Below, piece by piece: positions 44,149 through 52,634 of a DNA stretch of 64,000 nt. The stretch spans positions 20,055-84,054 of the forward strand of contig CAZDIA010000012.1 in assembly GCA_964505385.1 (NCBI GenBank), read 5' to 3'. Positions within the stretch are counted from its first letter, which is position 1, and each line of letters opens with the position of its first letter. The notes beneath the pieces were generated by a model, which saw only the letters and a program-made list of their open reading frames with translations, was not told the DNA's origin and did no database searches. A program made the position numbers and the translations under genes. This stretch comes from SLJN01 sp964505385. Lineage in GTDB: Bacteria > Bacteroidota > Rhodothermia > Balneolales > Natronogracilivirgulaceae.

Positions 44149-45069
44149 TTAATCATCAAACAGCGTACTGATCGAATCATCCGTATAAATGCGTCGAATC
44201 GACTCTGCAAATAATCCTGCCACACTGAGCACCTTTATTTTATCAGATGGTTTTTTCAGCGGTACAGTATCACTGACAAGAAATAAATCAATTGCAGAAT
44301 CTTCGATACGTTGATACGCCGGACCGGAGAGAATGGGGTGGGTGCTTGCTGCCATTACCTTCTTTGCCCCACGATCCTTCAATGCCGATGCCGCGTTAGT
44401 TATGGTGCCTGCCGTATCGATGAGATCATCAACCAGCAGGATATTTTTATCTTTTACTTCTCCTATAATGTTCATCACTTCTGCCACATTCTGATTCGGA
44501 CGGCGCTTATCGACAAATGCCAGCCCGGCATTCAGCCGTTTCGAATAAGAACGTGCCATTTTCAAAGAACCTACATCCGGAGCTACTACCACAAGATCCT
44601 CAAGTGGATTTTGCCGAAAATATTCTTCAAAAATCGAACTTGCATACAGGTGATCCAGAGGGATATCGAAAAACCCCTGAATCTGCGGAGCATGCAAATC
44701 CATAGTTAATATGCGATCGGCGCCGGATTCGGTGAGCAGGTTAGCCATCAGCTTGGAAGCAATTGAAACCCGCGGGCGGTCTTTGCGATCCTGGCGGGCA
44801 TATCCAAAGTATGGTATGACTGCTGTCACACGATTTGCCGAAGCGCGCTTCGCTGCATCAATAAGCAACAGAAGCTCCAAAATGTTCTCAGCAGGCGGAG
44901 GGGTCGATTGAACTACGAATACATCAGCTCCCCGGATACTCTGCTGGTACTTTATGTATAATTCACCATCGGAAAACGCCTTGATGGTTACATCACCAAG
45001 CGTCGTGCCATAATGTTCCGCAATAGCGCGTGCTAATGCCTGATTGCTTCGCCCGGCAAAAATTGCCAA
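44149..45069 (-). CDS. prs: Ribose-phosphate pyrophosphokinase, no ATG or GTG start
   Basis: A cytosolic enzyme that makes PRPP from ribose 5-phosphate and ATP for nucleotide, histidine and tryptophan synthesis. It has LAIFAGRSNQ at the N-terminus, FGYARQDRKDRPRVSIASKL (flexible loop and ATP site), and the PRPP loop LLVDDLIDTAGTI. From the TTG at 45069 it has 306 residues, slightly short against the usual 312-320. The frame upstream reads V-I-I-H-L-D-R-P before a stop, with no ATG or GTG; the residues DRPLAIFAG look like a continuation of the family, so the true start may be the ATT or ATC just upstream, or the TTG. First gene of prs-rplY-pth. Confidence 0.93.
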   Translation of the reverse strand: MAIFAGRSNQALARAIAEHYGTTLGDVTIKAFSDGELYIKYQQSIRGADVFVVQSTPPPAENILELLLLIDAAKRASANRVTAVIPYFGYARQDRKDRPRVSIASKLMANLLTESGADRILTMDLHAPQIQGFFDIPLDHLYASSIFEEYFRQNPLEDLVVVAPDVGSLKMARSYSKRLNAGLAFVDKRRPNQNVAEVMNIIGEVKDKNILLVDDLIDTAGTITNAASALKDRGAKKVMAASTHPILSGPAYQRIEDSAIDLFLVSDTVPLKKPSDKIKVLSVAGLFAESIRRIYTDDSISTLFDD

Positions 45070-45117
45070 GGGCCTGTCCAGGTGAATGATGACTTAATAC
45101 CATTTTGGAGTTCATAA

Positions 45118-45148
45118 TAAAAAAAGGATGCCACCCGGTCATCCTTTT
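45118..45148 (-). terminator. Intrinsic terminator after tRNA-Gln
   Basis: On the minus strand AAAAGGATG and CATCCTTTT form a 9-bp stem with a 9-base loop, followed by a T run, six bases after the tRNA 3' end. It separates the tRNA from prs, which must then have its own promoter. Confidence 0.8.
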
Positions 45149-45153
45149 CCACG

Positions 45154-45224
45154 TTGCCCGGGGAGGACTCGAACCCCCACTGACTGGACCAAAACCAGCT
45201 GTCCTGCCGTTAGACGACCGGGCA
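45154..45224 (-). tRNA. tRNA-Gln (anticodon TTG)
   Basis: On the minus strand the gene begins TGCCCGGTCGTCTAACGGCA, a standard D-arm, and has the anticodon loop TTTTGGT (anticodon TTG, glutamine). The T-arm is GGGGGTTCGAGTCCTCC and the acceptor 3' strand CCGGGCA pairs with the 5' TGCCCGG. The discriminator base is A. No CCA is encoded. A terminator follows. Confidence 0.95.
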
Positions 45225-45273
45225 ATATCTTTAATGGACAGAGTCCAAATATAAAATCTTAACTGCTACATTG

Positions 45274-46437
45274 TCAAGTCTCAAGAATGCTTTTCATGAC
45301 ATCACATGAAGTACAACGGTTAGCTGTACAAAAGTGTTTGTATTGAAAAATTGCTCCGGGATGATTTATGCCGTTGCGTTTTTCTATTCCGGCTTTTGTA
45401 AACTCATCAAGTATAGATTTTGGTACCCCGTTTTTTTCTTTTTTCCAATAATCATAGCCGGATTCCATTAAACGCTTGCTTCCGCACAATGAACCCATCA
45501 AATACATAGCGGGCAACCAGACTACCTGCCATAGCTGCTTACTTCTGACCTTCCCCGGCCTGTGTGCAGAATCACTCAAAATGGATTCCCAAATTTCACC
45601 AATATCTGTTTTCAAATAGTCAGTCTGTGACAACTCCCAGAAACAGGTAACAAAATCCACCGCTTCCAATAAGCGGTTTTGGGGTTGATTGGCCGGCCGG
45701 GCAGAACTGTAATCCCAATTATACTGAGACTTTTCGCTTTTTTTATCCTTCGAAATACCCGCCATTTTAAAAATCCGGTCTTTATCCGGCGGCGGAAGTT
45801 TATCATCCTCAGCGAGGCTCAGATAATCCCGGCCGAATTTGATCATAGGCTCCCGATTATTGCTAAACCCAAATCCCTCAAAAATGGCCGTTGCCGTCAT
45901 ATATTTCCAGGCGCTAAACGGGTTTCTGGATGTATCATAATACCGCATTATTTGATTTGTCCGGTAGTCAAAATACAGTTTACGGGCATGCTCAAATTGC
46001 AATTGAATCTTATCGCGGTTAACCGAAGACAACTGACCGGCACACGGTAACCGGTTTTTCTGATACTTCTGCCTAAGCAGCGATAGTTTCGATTCCGTCA
46101 GGCAGGGATTTAGATCGAGTGTGGGCACTAAAGTGCCATCCTCACGCTTTACCGGCGCGGTGTCGGAATCAGTAACCACATGTAATATCACGCTGTTATA
46201 AGCTTTGTCTTCATGATGACGATGCGTATACCAAAAAGAGGAATCCACATGCAGCTCTATATCGCCGTAAAACAACAGGTCATCTATTTGCAGCTTCGCT
46301 TTTTTAAAGTCCGGCCCATCACCCTGATTCAACTCTCCCTGATACTCTATCCTCAATTCGCGCCCGTCTCCCGTGCGCAGATTGCGAACCTCAAAAAGCA
46401 GGTTTTGCCATATGTATTGCAACAACGCCTCTCTCAT
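45274..46437 (-). CDS. DUF2851 family protein
   Basis: A 387-residue cytosolic protein of the DUF2851 family, widespread in Bacteroidota and related phyla. Recognisable stretches are EALLQYIWQNLLFEVRNL at the start, EYQGELNQGDGPDFKKAKL and the strand DIELHVDSSFWYTHRHHEDK near residue 57-76. The His/Asp-rich WYTHRHH segment and three Cys at the end (CTANRCTSCDV) look like metal-binding sites; the nuclease-like beginning suggests a nucleic-acid role but this is only an inference. The gene ends 49 bp upstream of tRNA-Gln in the same direction. Confidence 0.85.
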   Translation of the reverse strand: MREALLQYIWQNLLFEVRNLRTGDGRELRIEYQGELNQGDGPDFKKAKLQIDDLLFYGDIELHVDSSFWYTHRHHEDKAYNSVILHVVTDSDTAPVKREDGTLVPTLDLNPCLTESKLSLLRQKYQKNRLPCAGQLSSVNRDKIQLQFEHARKLYFDYRTNQIMRYYDTSRNPFSAWKYMTATAIFEGFGFSNNREPMIKFGRDYLSLAEDDKLPPPDKDRIFKMAGISKDKKSEKSQYNWDYSSARPANQPQNRLLEAVDFVTCFWELSQTDYLKTDIGEIWESILSDSAHRPGKVRSKQLWQVVWLPAMYLMGSLCGSKRLMESGYDYWKKEKNGVPKSILDEFTKAGIEKRNGINHPGAIFQYKHFCTANRCTSCDVMKSILET

Positions 46438-46763
46438 ATTTAACCTCCGACTTGATCTGATTTTTTATTAGGTACCTTCCCCTTTTGATGGGTAAATATA
46501 TTGTGCCGATACAATTGAATGAGATTATTGCATCTAAGAAAACACCAATATCTTCGTTCCGCTAGCTCCAAAAATGCTCGTTTACGCCATGTACACTGCG
46601 CTTTTTGGGACTTCGCGCGCCTTGATCTTGGCGTTTTCTTAGGGCACTTAGAGTTTTCTTAAAAACACTAATTATACGTTATTGAATTTATGGCATATAG
46701 GCAACTTCTAAGTTAAAAAATCAATATTCGCTTCTGAAAAAATTTAATTTACCTTATATTAAG
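46438..46763. other. Gene-free divergent spacer with palindromic element
   Basis: No gene is supported. Copy 2 of the dispersed palindromic element occupies 46535-46670; the rest is AT-rich and probably holds the promoters of the two divergent genes. Confidence 0.5.
46535..46670 (-). repeat. Dispersed palindromic element, copy 2
   Basis: Read on the minus strand the element matches the 4.1 kb copy: a TAGTGT border, AAGAAAACTC, TGCCCTAAGAAAAC, CAAGATCAAGGCGCGCGAAG, then AGCGGAACGAAGATATTGGT and GTTTTCTTAG. The central part differs from copy 1 (a longer loop with TTTACGCCATGTACACTGCG on the plus strand). The 20-mer at 46543-46562 has two changes from the copies at 4133 and 58196. Confidence 0.85.
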
Positions 46764-47246
46764 ATGATTCGTAAATTACAGGGTGGATTACAAAAGTATC
46801 TACATCGTGGATTTAAATTCTATATGAAAGACACTATCCGGATTACACTGGCAGTAGCACTCGCATTTGCCGTTATGGCATTTGCAGGCTATATGTTGCC
46901 CAATATTGATGATTTCGATGCTGAAATCTCCGATACTAATGATGATGAAATTGTACTGACCTGGAGTAACTCAGATCAGAGCCAGCTTAACAGCTACGAA
47001 ATCTACCGCCGGATGGATCATGAGGATAACTTCCGGAAAATAACCGAGAAAAGTATTCAGTCGCACGGGTCGTACGAATATGTGGATCAAAGTGTATTCA
47101 GAGGGCAAAGGCAAGGTAATACGGTATCATACAGATTGAAAGGCGACCTCAATGGAGGAATTGAAACCCTTGCCGAAACCGACATCAACTATACTTCATC
47201 CGGAGTGCGAAGAACCTGGGGTAGCATTAAACGAATGTTTCAATAA
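46764..47246 (+). CDS. Membrane protein with one FN3-like domain
   Basis: A 160-residue protein with one membrane helix (IRITLAVALAFAVMAFAGYM, about 24-43) after a positively charged start, so the C-terminal part is outside the cytosol. Residues about 45-145 form a fibronectin type III-like domain: DEIVLTWSNSDQSQLNSYEI, YRRMDHEDNFRKIT and VSYRLKGDLNGG. The N-terminal ATG at 46764 gives MIRKLQGGLQK; an in-frame ATG at 46824 is possible. It precedes the PyrR-like gene by 4 bp in the same direction, an odd pairing that suggests co-transcription without a known functional link. Confidence 0.65.
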   Translation: MIRKLQGGLQKYLHRGFKFYMKDTIRITLAVALAFAVMAFAGYMLPNIDDFDAEISDTNDDEIVLTWSNSDQSQLNSYEIYRRMDHEDNFRKITEKSIQSHGSYEYVDQSVFRGQRQGNTVSYRLKGDLNGGIETLAETDINYTSSGVRRTWGSIKRMFQ

Positions 47247-47250
47247 ACCA

Positions 47251-47769
47251 ATGGCTGAATCCGCGGCCACTATCGAGTTGATGTCCCCTCAGCATGTCCT
47301 GAGAACACTTAATCGCATTGCCCGGCAGATAATTGAAGACAATACAGAGGAACTTCCAATTACCCTGGCCGGCGTTAACGAGCGAGGCGGATATCTTGCA
47401 AAAGTGCTCTACAAATTTCTTGATCGCGAAATTTCGGCTTCCATAAACATCCATCAGCTAACTATTGATGGGAGTTCGGTTTCCGCACCCGAAAAGATGG
47501 TACTTAACAATGTCTTTTTGATTATTTTTGATGACGTGATTTTCTCCGGCAAAACCATGTATTACGCCTTTCATAAAGCGATGGATTCCGGTAATCCCGA
47601 GATGATCAAACTTGCCGCCTTAATTGACCGCGGGCACCGCAAATTCCCGGTAGAAGCACAATACACCGGGATGTACTCCCCGACCAAGTTTCAGGAACAT
47701 GTACATTGCAAGTTCACCGGGGATGGAAAACCTGAAGGTGTAGAACTTCATTACCATCCTTCCATCTGA
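47251..47769 (+). CDS. PyrR-like phosphoribosyltransferase-domain protein
   Basis: A 172-residue cytosolic protein of the type I phosphoribosyltransferase fold. The PRPP loop LIIFDDVIFSGKTMYYAF (90-107), with the acidic pair at 94-95, is complete, and LAGVNERGGYLAKVLYKFL (39-57) corresponds to the conserved helix after strand 1. The pattern is closest to PyrR, the uracil phosphoribosyltransferase and pyrimidine attenuator; the RNA-binding properties cannot be confirmed. The frame extends upstream, but the ATG at 47251 is the sensible start, 4 bp after the FN3 membrane protein. No pyr genes adjoin it; pyrF is 6 kb away. Confidence 0.85.
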   Translation: MAESAATIELMSPQHVLRTLNRIARQIIEDNTEELPITLAGVNERGGYLAKVLYKFLDREISASINIHQLTIDGSSVSAPEKMVLNNVFLIIFDDVIFSGKTMYYAFHKAMDSGNPEMIKLAALIDRGHRKFPVEAQYTGMYSPTKFQEHVHCKFTGDGKPEGVELHYHPSI

Positions 47770-47790
47770 TGGCTAAGGCCTTATGAAGAA

Positions 47791-48948
47791 TCAGGGGTCT
47801 ATTTTCCGGGGTAGATCCTGCGGCAGCCGAACAAGCGACTCGTAGTTGAGCTTGTTGGTTAAATCAGCAAATGAACCAAGTGTGATGCTGTTATTGCGCT
47901 GCTTGCCAATTACTATGACTTCATCATCCTTTTTTACATTATTCACGCTGCTTACGTCCACTACAATCATATTCATGTTTACCACTCCGATTACCGGAAC
48001 ACGGCGACCGTGGATGAGTACTCGTCCAAGATTACTAAGGCTGCGGCTGAAGCCGTGTGTATATCCTACAGGAACCGTAGCAACTTGCATATCCCGTCCG
48101 GCCTGATAACTGGTTCCGTAATTCACAAACTCGCCAGCCGCTACCTTTTTTACACTCATAACTTTACTTCGCCATGTGATCACCCTCCGCAATGGGTTTT
48201 CCCTGTGTTGATTAGCCTGCTCAAGCATATACTGCATATACGTCTCTTTGCTCGGCCAATAACCGTATTGTACAATACCAATACGCACCATATCCATGAT
48301 GGTATCCGGATAATTCAACATGGGTGCGGAGCAGGCCGTATGATTAAATCGCGCTTTGATTCCGGATCGGTTCATACTTTCTGCCATAGTTTGAAAATTG
48401 TGAATCTGATTTTTAATCCTCAGATAATTACTGATACTCTCCGCTCCGGCGTAATGAGTGCAAAAACCCTCAATTAACAGATGCTCCTGTTCCTTTTTCA
48501 AAACTTCTGCAAGTTGGTCAAGTTCTTCGAAATGAAAGCCGGTCCGGTTCATCCCGGTTTCAAACTCAATGTGTACGCGAGCGGGAATGCCAAGCCTTTT
48601 AGCGTATTCAATTGCTGCATGCAGTCTTTCAAATTCAAAAACATAAAAAGTGATATCCTGCTGTATTGCCCATTCCAGCTCCGGATTGTCTATCATGCCC
48701 ATAATCATTAGCTGGGTTCCGGGCTTGCGCACTTCATCGGCATACCAGGCTTCTTCAGCGCTGAATACTCCGAAGTAATCCACTCCGGCTTCTTCAGCCA
48801 ACGGCAGAAAACTCTGAATACCATGGCCATATGCATTCCCCTTAATAACCGAACACAGTTGCACCTGATTGCCGATTTTATTGCGGATGAATCTAATATT
48901 ATTCCTCAGTGCAGATCGTGAAATATGTAGTGTAGATGGAAATATCAT
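47791..48948 (-). CDS. alr: Alanine racemase
   Basis: A 385-residue PLP enzyme that interconverts L- and D-alanine for peptidoglycan. The PLP Lys is Lys36 in SVIKGNAYGHGIQS, and the catalytic Tyr lies in the VNYGTSYQAG-like segment near the C-terminal domain. ARVHIEFETGMNRTGFHFEE (about 127-146) and YESLVRLPQDLPRKI at the end are typical. The common VVKANAYGHG motif has Gly instead of Ala at one place (KGNAYGHG), as seen in some family members. It is convergent with the PyrR-like gene. A second PLP racemase of another kind lies at 51032. Confidence 0.93.
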   Translation of the reverse strand: MIFPSTLHISRSALRNNIRFIRNKIGNQVQLCSVIKGNAYGHGIQSFLPLAEEAGVDYFGVFSAEEAWYADEVRKPGTQLMIMGMIDNPELEWAIQQDITFYVFEFERLHAAIEYAKRLGIPARVHIEFETGMNRTGFHFEELDQLAEVLKKEQEHLLIEGFCTHYAGAESISNYLRIKNQIHNFQTMAESMNRSGIKARFNHTACSAPMLNYPDTIMDMVRIGIVQYGYWPSKETYMQYMLEQANQHRENPLRRVITWRSKVMSVKKVAAGEFVNYGTSYQAGRDMQVATVPVGYTHGFSRSLSNLGRVLIHGRRVPVIGVVNMNMIVVDVSSVNNVKKDDEVIVIGKQRNNSITLGSFADLTNKLNYESLVRLPQDLPRKIDP

Positions 48949-49121
48949 ACAGAAATAAATTAAGCTTACTACCGGAATACAAAATCAATTTAGCGTTCCG
49001 GAAACGAAGATTGTCAAAAAGATTGTCCTTTTACAGAATTGCCCCGAAACGACAAGGTTCGAAGATATGAAAAGATGATTATACTTTCAGTTTGAAATAG
49101 CTATTCAGCTTTCAATTATAG

Positions 49122-50276
49122 CTACTTGTTTAACAAATAATTAACAATACCGTTAAACAAGGTTATCCCCTGTTCCAGTATTTCATCAGGAAAGTCGTAT
49201 TTGCGGCTGTGCAGTTGCGGTTGCTTTTCCCCGGCACCAAGCCCTGTCAAGGCACCTGTAAACTTTTCGGTAAATCTTCCGAAATCTTCCGACCACGGGA
49301 ATGGCTCTTCCATATGATTGACATTCAAACCGTTATCACCGCAAACGTTCCGTATGATATCATTTGCTTTTTCATCATTTGTTACCGCCCGAAACTCCTC
49401 AATGGTTTCCGTTACCAGTTCCAGGCTCCAGGTGTCAGCAATACCCCTCGAAATCGTTTTAGCGGTATCGACCATTTTGTCCAGATCTTCACTGTGATGT
49501 GCTCTTAACGTGGCCATTACTTCTGCCGATCCCGGCGTGGTACCGAAAGCAACATTTCCCAACCGGGCATGGATAACGGTCGATAGCGCAGCCCGGTTCA
49601 GCCCTACACACCGAGTTGGCAGTACAGAAAGTCCATCTATCATTGAAGATACAGCCTGTGCCGGACTATTACCGTCTTCCGGGTGGCCGGCATGAGATGT
49701 TTGCCCCTCCAATCGCGCGATAAATCCCGTTGATGCGGATGCAAAAACATCATCCCTCAAAACAACAGTACCCTTAGGAAATCCGGGAAGGTTGTGCAAT
49801 GCAAAAACATAATCAGGATTGAAAGAACCGAATTTCTCATCATCAAGCATCCATTGTGCACCCTGACCGGTTTCCTCAGCCGACTGAAACATCACATGCA
49901 CCTTTCCCTGATCGGGCCGTTTACCGGAAAGTTGCCCGACGAGTCCGAGCAGAATCGCCATATGCCCATCGTGGCCGCATTTATGCGATTTCCCTTCTCT
50001 TTTTGATCCATATGAAACGTTGATGGTTTCCGGAATCGGGAGACCGTCGAGTTCAGCGCGGAAAAGCAGTTCCGGTCCGCTTTGTTTTCCATCAAATGTC
50101 GCAACTATGCCATATCCACCTACTCCGGTTACGATTTGATCGGGTTCGAGAGCTTTTAACTGCTCTTCTATATAAGCTGCGGTTTGCTTTTCCTCGCCGG
50201 AAACTTCCGCAATCGAATGCAGATGCTGCCTGATGGATATAAGTTCATCCCTGTTGATATTCAATGTTCCGCTCAT
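49122..50276 (-). CDS. M20 family amidohydrolase/peptidase
   Basis: A 384-residue cytosolic metal-dependent amidohydrolase (M20D type, as in hippurate hydrolase and N-acyl-amino-acid deacetylases). Metal ligands are visible in SHKCGHDGHMAILLG (Cys and His) and FQSAEETGQGA (Glu pair). The dimerisation lid RLEGQTSHAGHPEDGNSPAQ is intact and begins about residue 195. It removes an acyl group from the nitrogen of an amino acid. It lies 116 bp downstream of the racemase/M23 operon in the same direction, so it may share substrates with those genes. Confidence 0.9.
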   Translation of the reverse strand: MSGTLNINRDELISIRQHLHSIAEVSGEEKQTAAYIEEQLKALEPDQIVTGVGGYGIVATFDGKQSGPELLFRAELDGLPIPETINVSYGSKREGKSHKCGHDGHMAILLGLVGQLSGKRPDQGKVHVMFQSAEETGQGAQWMLDDEKFGSFNPDYVFALHNLPGFPKGTVVLRDDVFASASTGFIARLEGQTSHAGHPEDGNSPAQAVSSMIDGLSVLPTRCVGLNRAALSTVIHARLGNVAFGTTPGSAEVMATLRAHHSEDLDKMVDTAKTISRGIADTWSLELVTETIEEFRAVTNDEKANDIIRNVCGDNGLNVNHMEEPFPWSEDFGRFTEKFTGALTGLGAGEKQPQLHSRKYDFPDEILEQGITLFNGIVNYLLNK

Positions 50277-50391
50277 TGTTGAAGTTATTTATAGTAGTGT
50301 ACATCGCCCGGTGTACAGGACTACACGGGTAAAACAATTAAACGAGATTTGATGATCAGAATTCAGTCGCTATACTGAATTATCAGTCAGA

Positions 50392-51030
50392 CTAAAATAT
50401 CGGCCCCAAAACATTACGAGGGTCGGGATAACACATCAACGCCAAATCACGATCCTGCTCGCTTACAACGCCGGGCATATCCGGCTCATCAGGGCGAATA
50501 TAACTGAGTTGAAAATGCAAATGCGGCACCCATCCGCCATTTTCTTCTTCTGTACCCATTTCGGCAATTTTTTCGCCTTTTTTAAGCTCCTGGCCTTTTT
50601 CGAGATTGTTAATACATTCAGTACTCAAATGGCCATAAAGCGCATATAATTCCCGGTCACCCAATTGATGTTCTGTCACAACAGTCGGGCCGTAATCACG
50701 CGGGTTATTATTATCTCTGAAAGAAAGCACTTTACCCTCAAAAAATGAGTAAACCGGAGTTCCGGCCGGCATCCAGAAATCCACTCCCATGTGCACATTA
50801 CGGCCGTTTTTATAGATAGGTGAGATATACATATTATTCCGCTTTTCATTATATCCACCTACAGCCGCTTTAGTGTTTTGCAGCTTTTCGATGTCGTATC
50901 CACTTGAGAGATCTGCTATTTCATAATCCTCCGGAAGTTCTACAACTTGAGAAAAATTAAATTTACTAAAATCAATCGGTGTTATTTCCCTTTTGATTTT
51001 CTTGTGTGGAAAGTGAATCTCCCTATACAT
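50392..51030 (-). CDS. M23 family metallopeptidase without signal peptide
   Basis: A 212-residue protein with a complete lysostaphin-type M23 catalytic domain: His80 and Asp84 in NVHMGVDFWMPAGTPV, His134 in LYGHLS, and His170/His172 in PHLHFQLS. M23 enzymes cut peptide cross-bridges in peptidoglycan. Here the N-terminus (MYREIHFPHKKIKREITPID) has no signal peptide or membrane helix, so the enzyme appears cytosolic, which is unusual. The ATG at 51030 is one base after the stop of the racemase gene; the frame also has a TTG at 51039. It is the last gene of a likely four-gene operon. Confidence 0.88.
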   Translation of the reverse strand: MYREIHFPHKKIKREITPIDFSKFNFSQVVELPEDYEIADLSSGYDIEKLQNTKAAVGGYNEKRNNMYISPIYKNGRNVHMGVDFWMPAGTPVYSFFEGKVLSFRDNNNPRDYGPTVVTEHQLGDRELYALYGHLSTECINNLEKGQELKKGEKIAEMGTEEENGGWVPHLHFQLSYIRPDEPDMPGVVSEQDRDLALMCYPDPRNVLGPIF

Positions 51031-51031
51031 A

Positions 51032-52102
51032 TCACTCAATTACTTTATCAATATAATTGGAATTCATGATACCAAGCGCTCCCATATACTTGAGTTTAAA
51101 AGCTATCATGTCTCCAACTTTCAAATCATCCTGGTTTTCACCGACTTCGACAACCAGCATATCGGAGCTGGCATCTACAATATTTACATCTTCACTTTTG
51201 GGTATCAGATATTCCGGCTGAATATCCAGGTTTCCAATATCCAAAATTGCACGGTATGCTGTTTTGCCGTACATATCTTCGTCAACCTCATAAGTATTGC
51301 CTTGTGGATCCTGGCCAATCGTTCCACTCGGAACCATGGGTTTTTCATGGATTTCAATAATCTGGGAATATAATTCCACTACATCAGAATGCATACCTTC
51401 GATCACTTCTCCGCTGAACAGGTCAAGGCCGAAATACAGGGTCTCACCTATTCGAAAATGATTGACACCTTCCGGCAACTCGCTACGGACAAGAAGCGGA
51501 ATGGTAACTGAGGTACCTCCGGATACCCATGGTATGGTACGATCAAATTTCAGCTCAATTATTTTCTTATATAACGATAGCTGTATAAGTTTATCCGCAT
51601 TAGGCATTACCCCATGCAGGCAGTTTAAATTAGTGCCAAGCCCCACAACCTGAATGTTCGGGAGTTTAAAAATCTCTCCGTAAAAATCGACCAGTTCTTC
51701 ACGCATCACACCCTCGCGCAGATCGCCCATCTCAATCATAATTATAATTTTATGCATGCGATCCTGCCGTTTTGCTTCTTCAGACAACTGGCGAATGGTA
51801 GCGAGTTCTGTGTTGAAGCTTACATCAGCATACTTAACTACATCTTTAATAATCGACTTAGGCGGTGGCTTGATATAGACAGTCTGTACTTCAGGGTTAA
51901 TCGCCTTGACTGTAGCCAGATTGCTGATCCGTGAATCGTGAATCTCGTCTGTGCCAAGGTTAATTACCTCTCGCAGAAAATCCTCATTTCCGCAGAACAA
52001 CTTGGTTACAATACCCCAGCCAATTCCCTGGTCCTTAAAAATCTTGTTTAAGTAATTGTAATTATGCTGGAGTTTATCTCGGTACAGTTTTAAATAAGCC
52101 AT
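51032..52102 (-). CDS. PLP-dependent alanine/ornithine racemase-family protein
   Basis: A 356-residue cytosolic enzyme with the N-terminal PLP-barrel domain of alanine-racemase-like proteins. The PLP lysine is likely Lys34 in GIVTKLFCGNEDFL. RAGNLDI-like RAILDIGNLDIQP and the middle segment IPWVSGGTSVTIPLL are close to the Orr/YhfX branch, which racemises amino acids such as ornithine; a C-terminal beta domain is short compared with Alr. The substrate is not known. It follows the GNAT gene by 2 bp and its stop nearly overlaps the M23 start, so it is translated together with both. Confidence 0.82.
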   Translation of the reverse strand: MAYLKLYRDKLQHNYNYLNKIFKDQGIGWGIVTKLFCGNEDFLREVINLGTDEIHDSRISNLATVKAINPEVQTVYIKPPPKSIIKDVVKYADVSFNTELATIRQLSEEAKRQDRMHKIIIMIEMGDLREGVMREELVDFYGEIFKLPNIQVVGLGTNLNCLHGVMPNADKLIQLSLYKKIIELKFDRTIPWVSGGTSVTIPLLVRSELPEGVNHFRIGETLYFGLDLFSGEVIEGMHSDVVELYSQIIEIHEKPMVPSGTIGQDPQGNTYEVDEDMYGKTAYRAILDIGNLDIQPEYLIPKSEDVNIVDASSDMLVVEVGENQDDLKVGDMIAFKLKYMGALGIMNSNYIDKVIE

Positions 52103-52104
52103 AG

Positions 52105-52548
52105 TTATTTATGATACCTCATTTCAAGGTATTTATTGGTGAACCCAATTTTTTCATATAAGTGACGCGCCGGATTATCATGTTCCACGTGCAGGGCGAT
52201 ATCGCCCTCGGCGCGATCTATTGCCGCCTGCATCAGGTCTTTGCCAAGACCTCTACCGCGCTGATCACCTCTTACTGCAATATAGACTAATATGTTTTCA
52301 GGGATATAACCTCCCATGCCGGTTTCATTTACAACCACAGCACCGAGGATCTCTTCTTCTTCATGGCCAACAACTACAAATCCTCCACGGCCGCCCTCTT
52401 CCTTCAAAGCGTATTTGATAGCTTTAGTGATGGAATCCAGATCATCGCCAAACTCATCCAGGTGCTTATGAAGGAATCCGGCTACATCGTCAATATTATG
52501 CGATGCCTGATCTCTGTTTTCGGCATCAATGATCTCGTATGATATCAT
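52105..52548 (-). CDS. GNAT N-acetyltransferase
   Basis: A 147-residue cytosolic acetyltransferase of the GNAT superfamily. The acetyl-CoA-binding motif A is complete: ILVYIAVRGDQRGRGLGKDL (about residues 86-105), followed by LHVEHDNPARHLYEKIGF, motif B. It transfers an acetyl group from acetyl-CoA to an amine, possibly an amino acid made or used by the neighbouring racemase. It is 86 bp after the symporter gene and 2 bp before the racemase gene in the same direction. Confidence 0.9.
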   Translation of the reverse strand: MISYEIIDAENRDQASHNIDDVAGFLHKHLDEFGDDLDSITKAIKYALKEEGGRGGFVVVGHEEEEILGAVVVNETGMGGYIPENILVYIAVRGDQRGRGLGKDLMQAAIDRAEGDIALHVEHDNPARHLYEKIGFTNKYLEMRYHK

Positions 52549-52634
52549 AATTTTCTGTTCTGTGTATCTATTATATTACTGATTAATGGGGGTATATATT
52601 TTATCACCCCGATAAATTATTGTAATTTATTGAT

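Noticed and set aside
47152..47250. Extended start of the PyrR-like gene
   Set aside because: The extension would overlap the FN3 gene by about 95 bases and does not resemble the family N-terminus.
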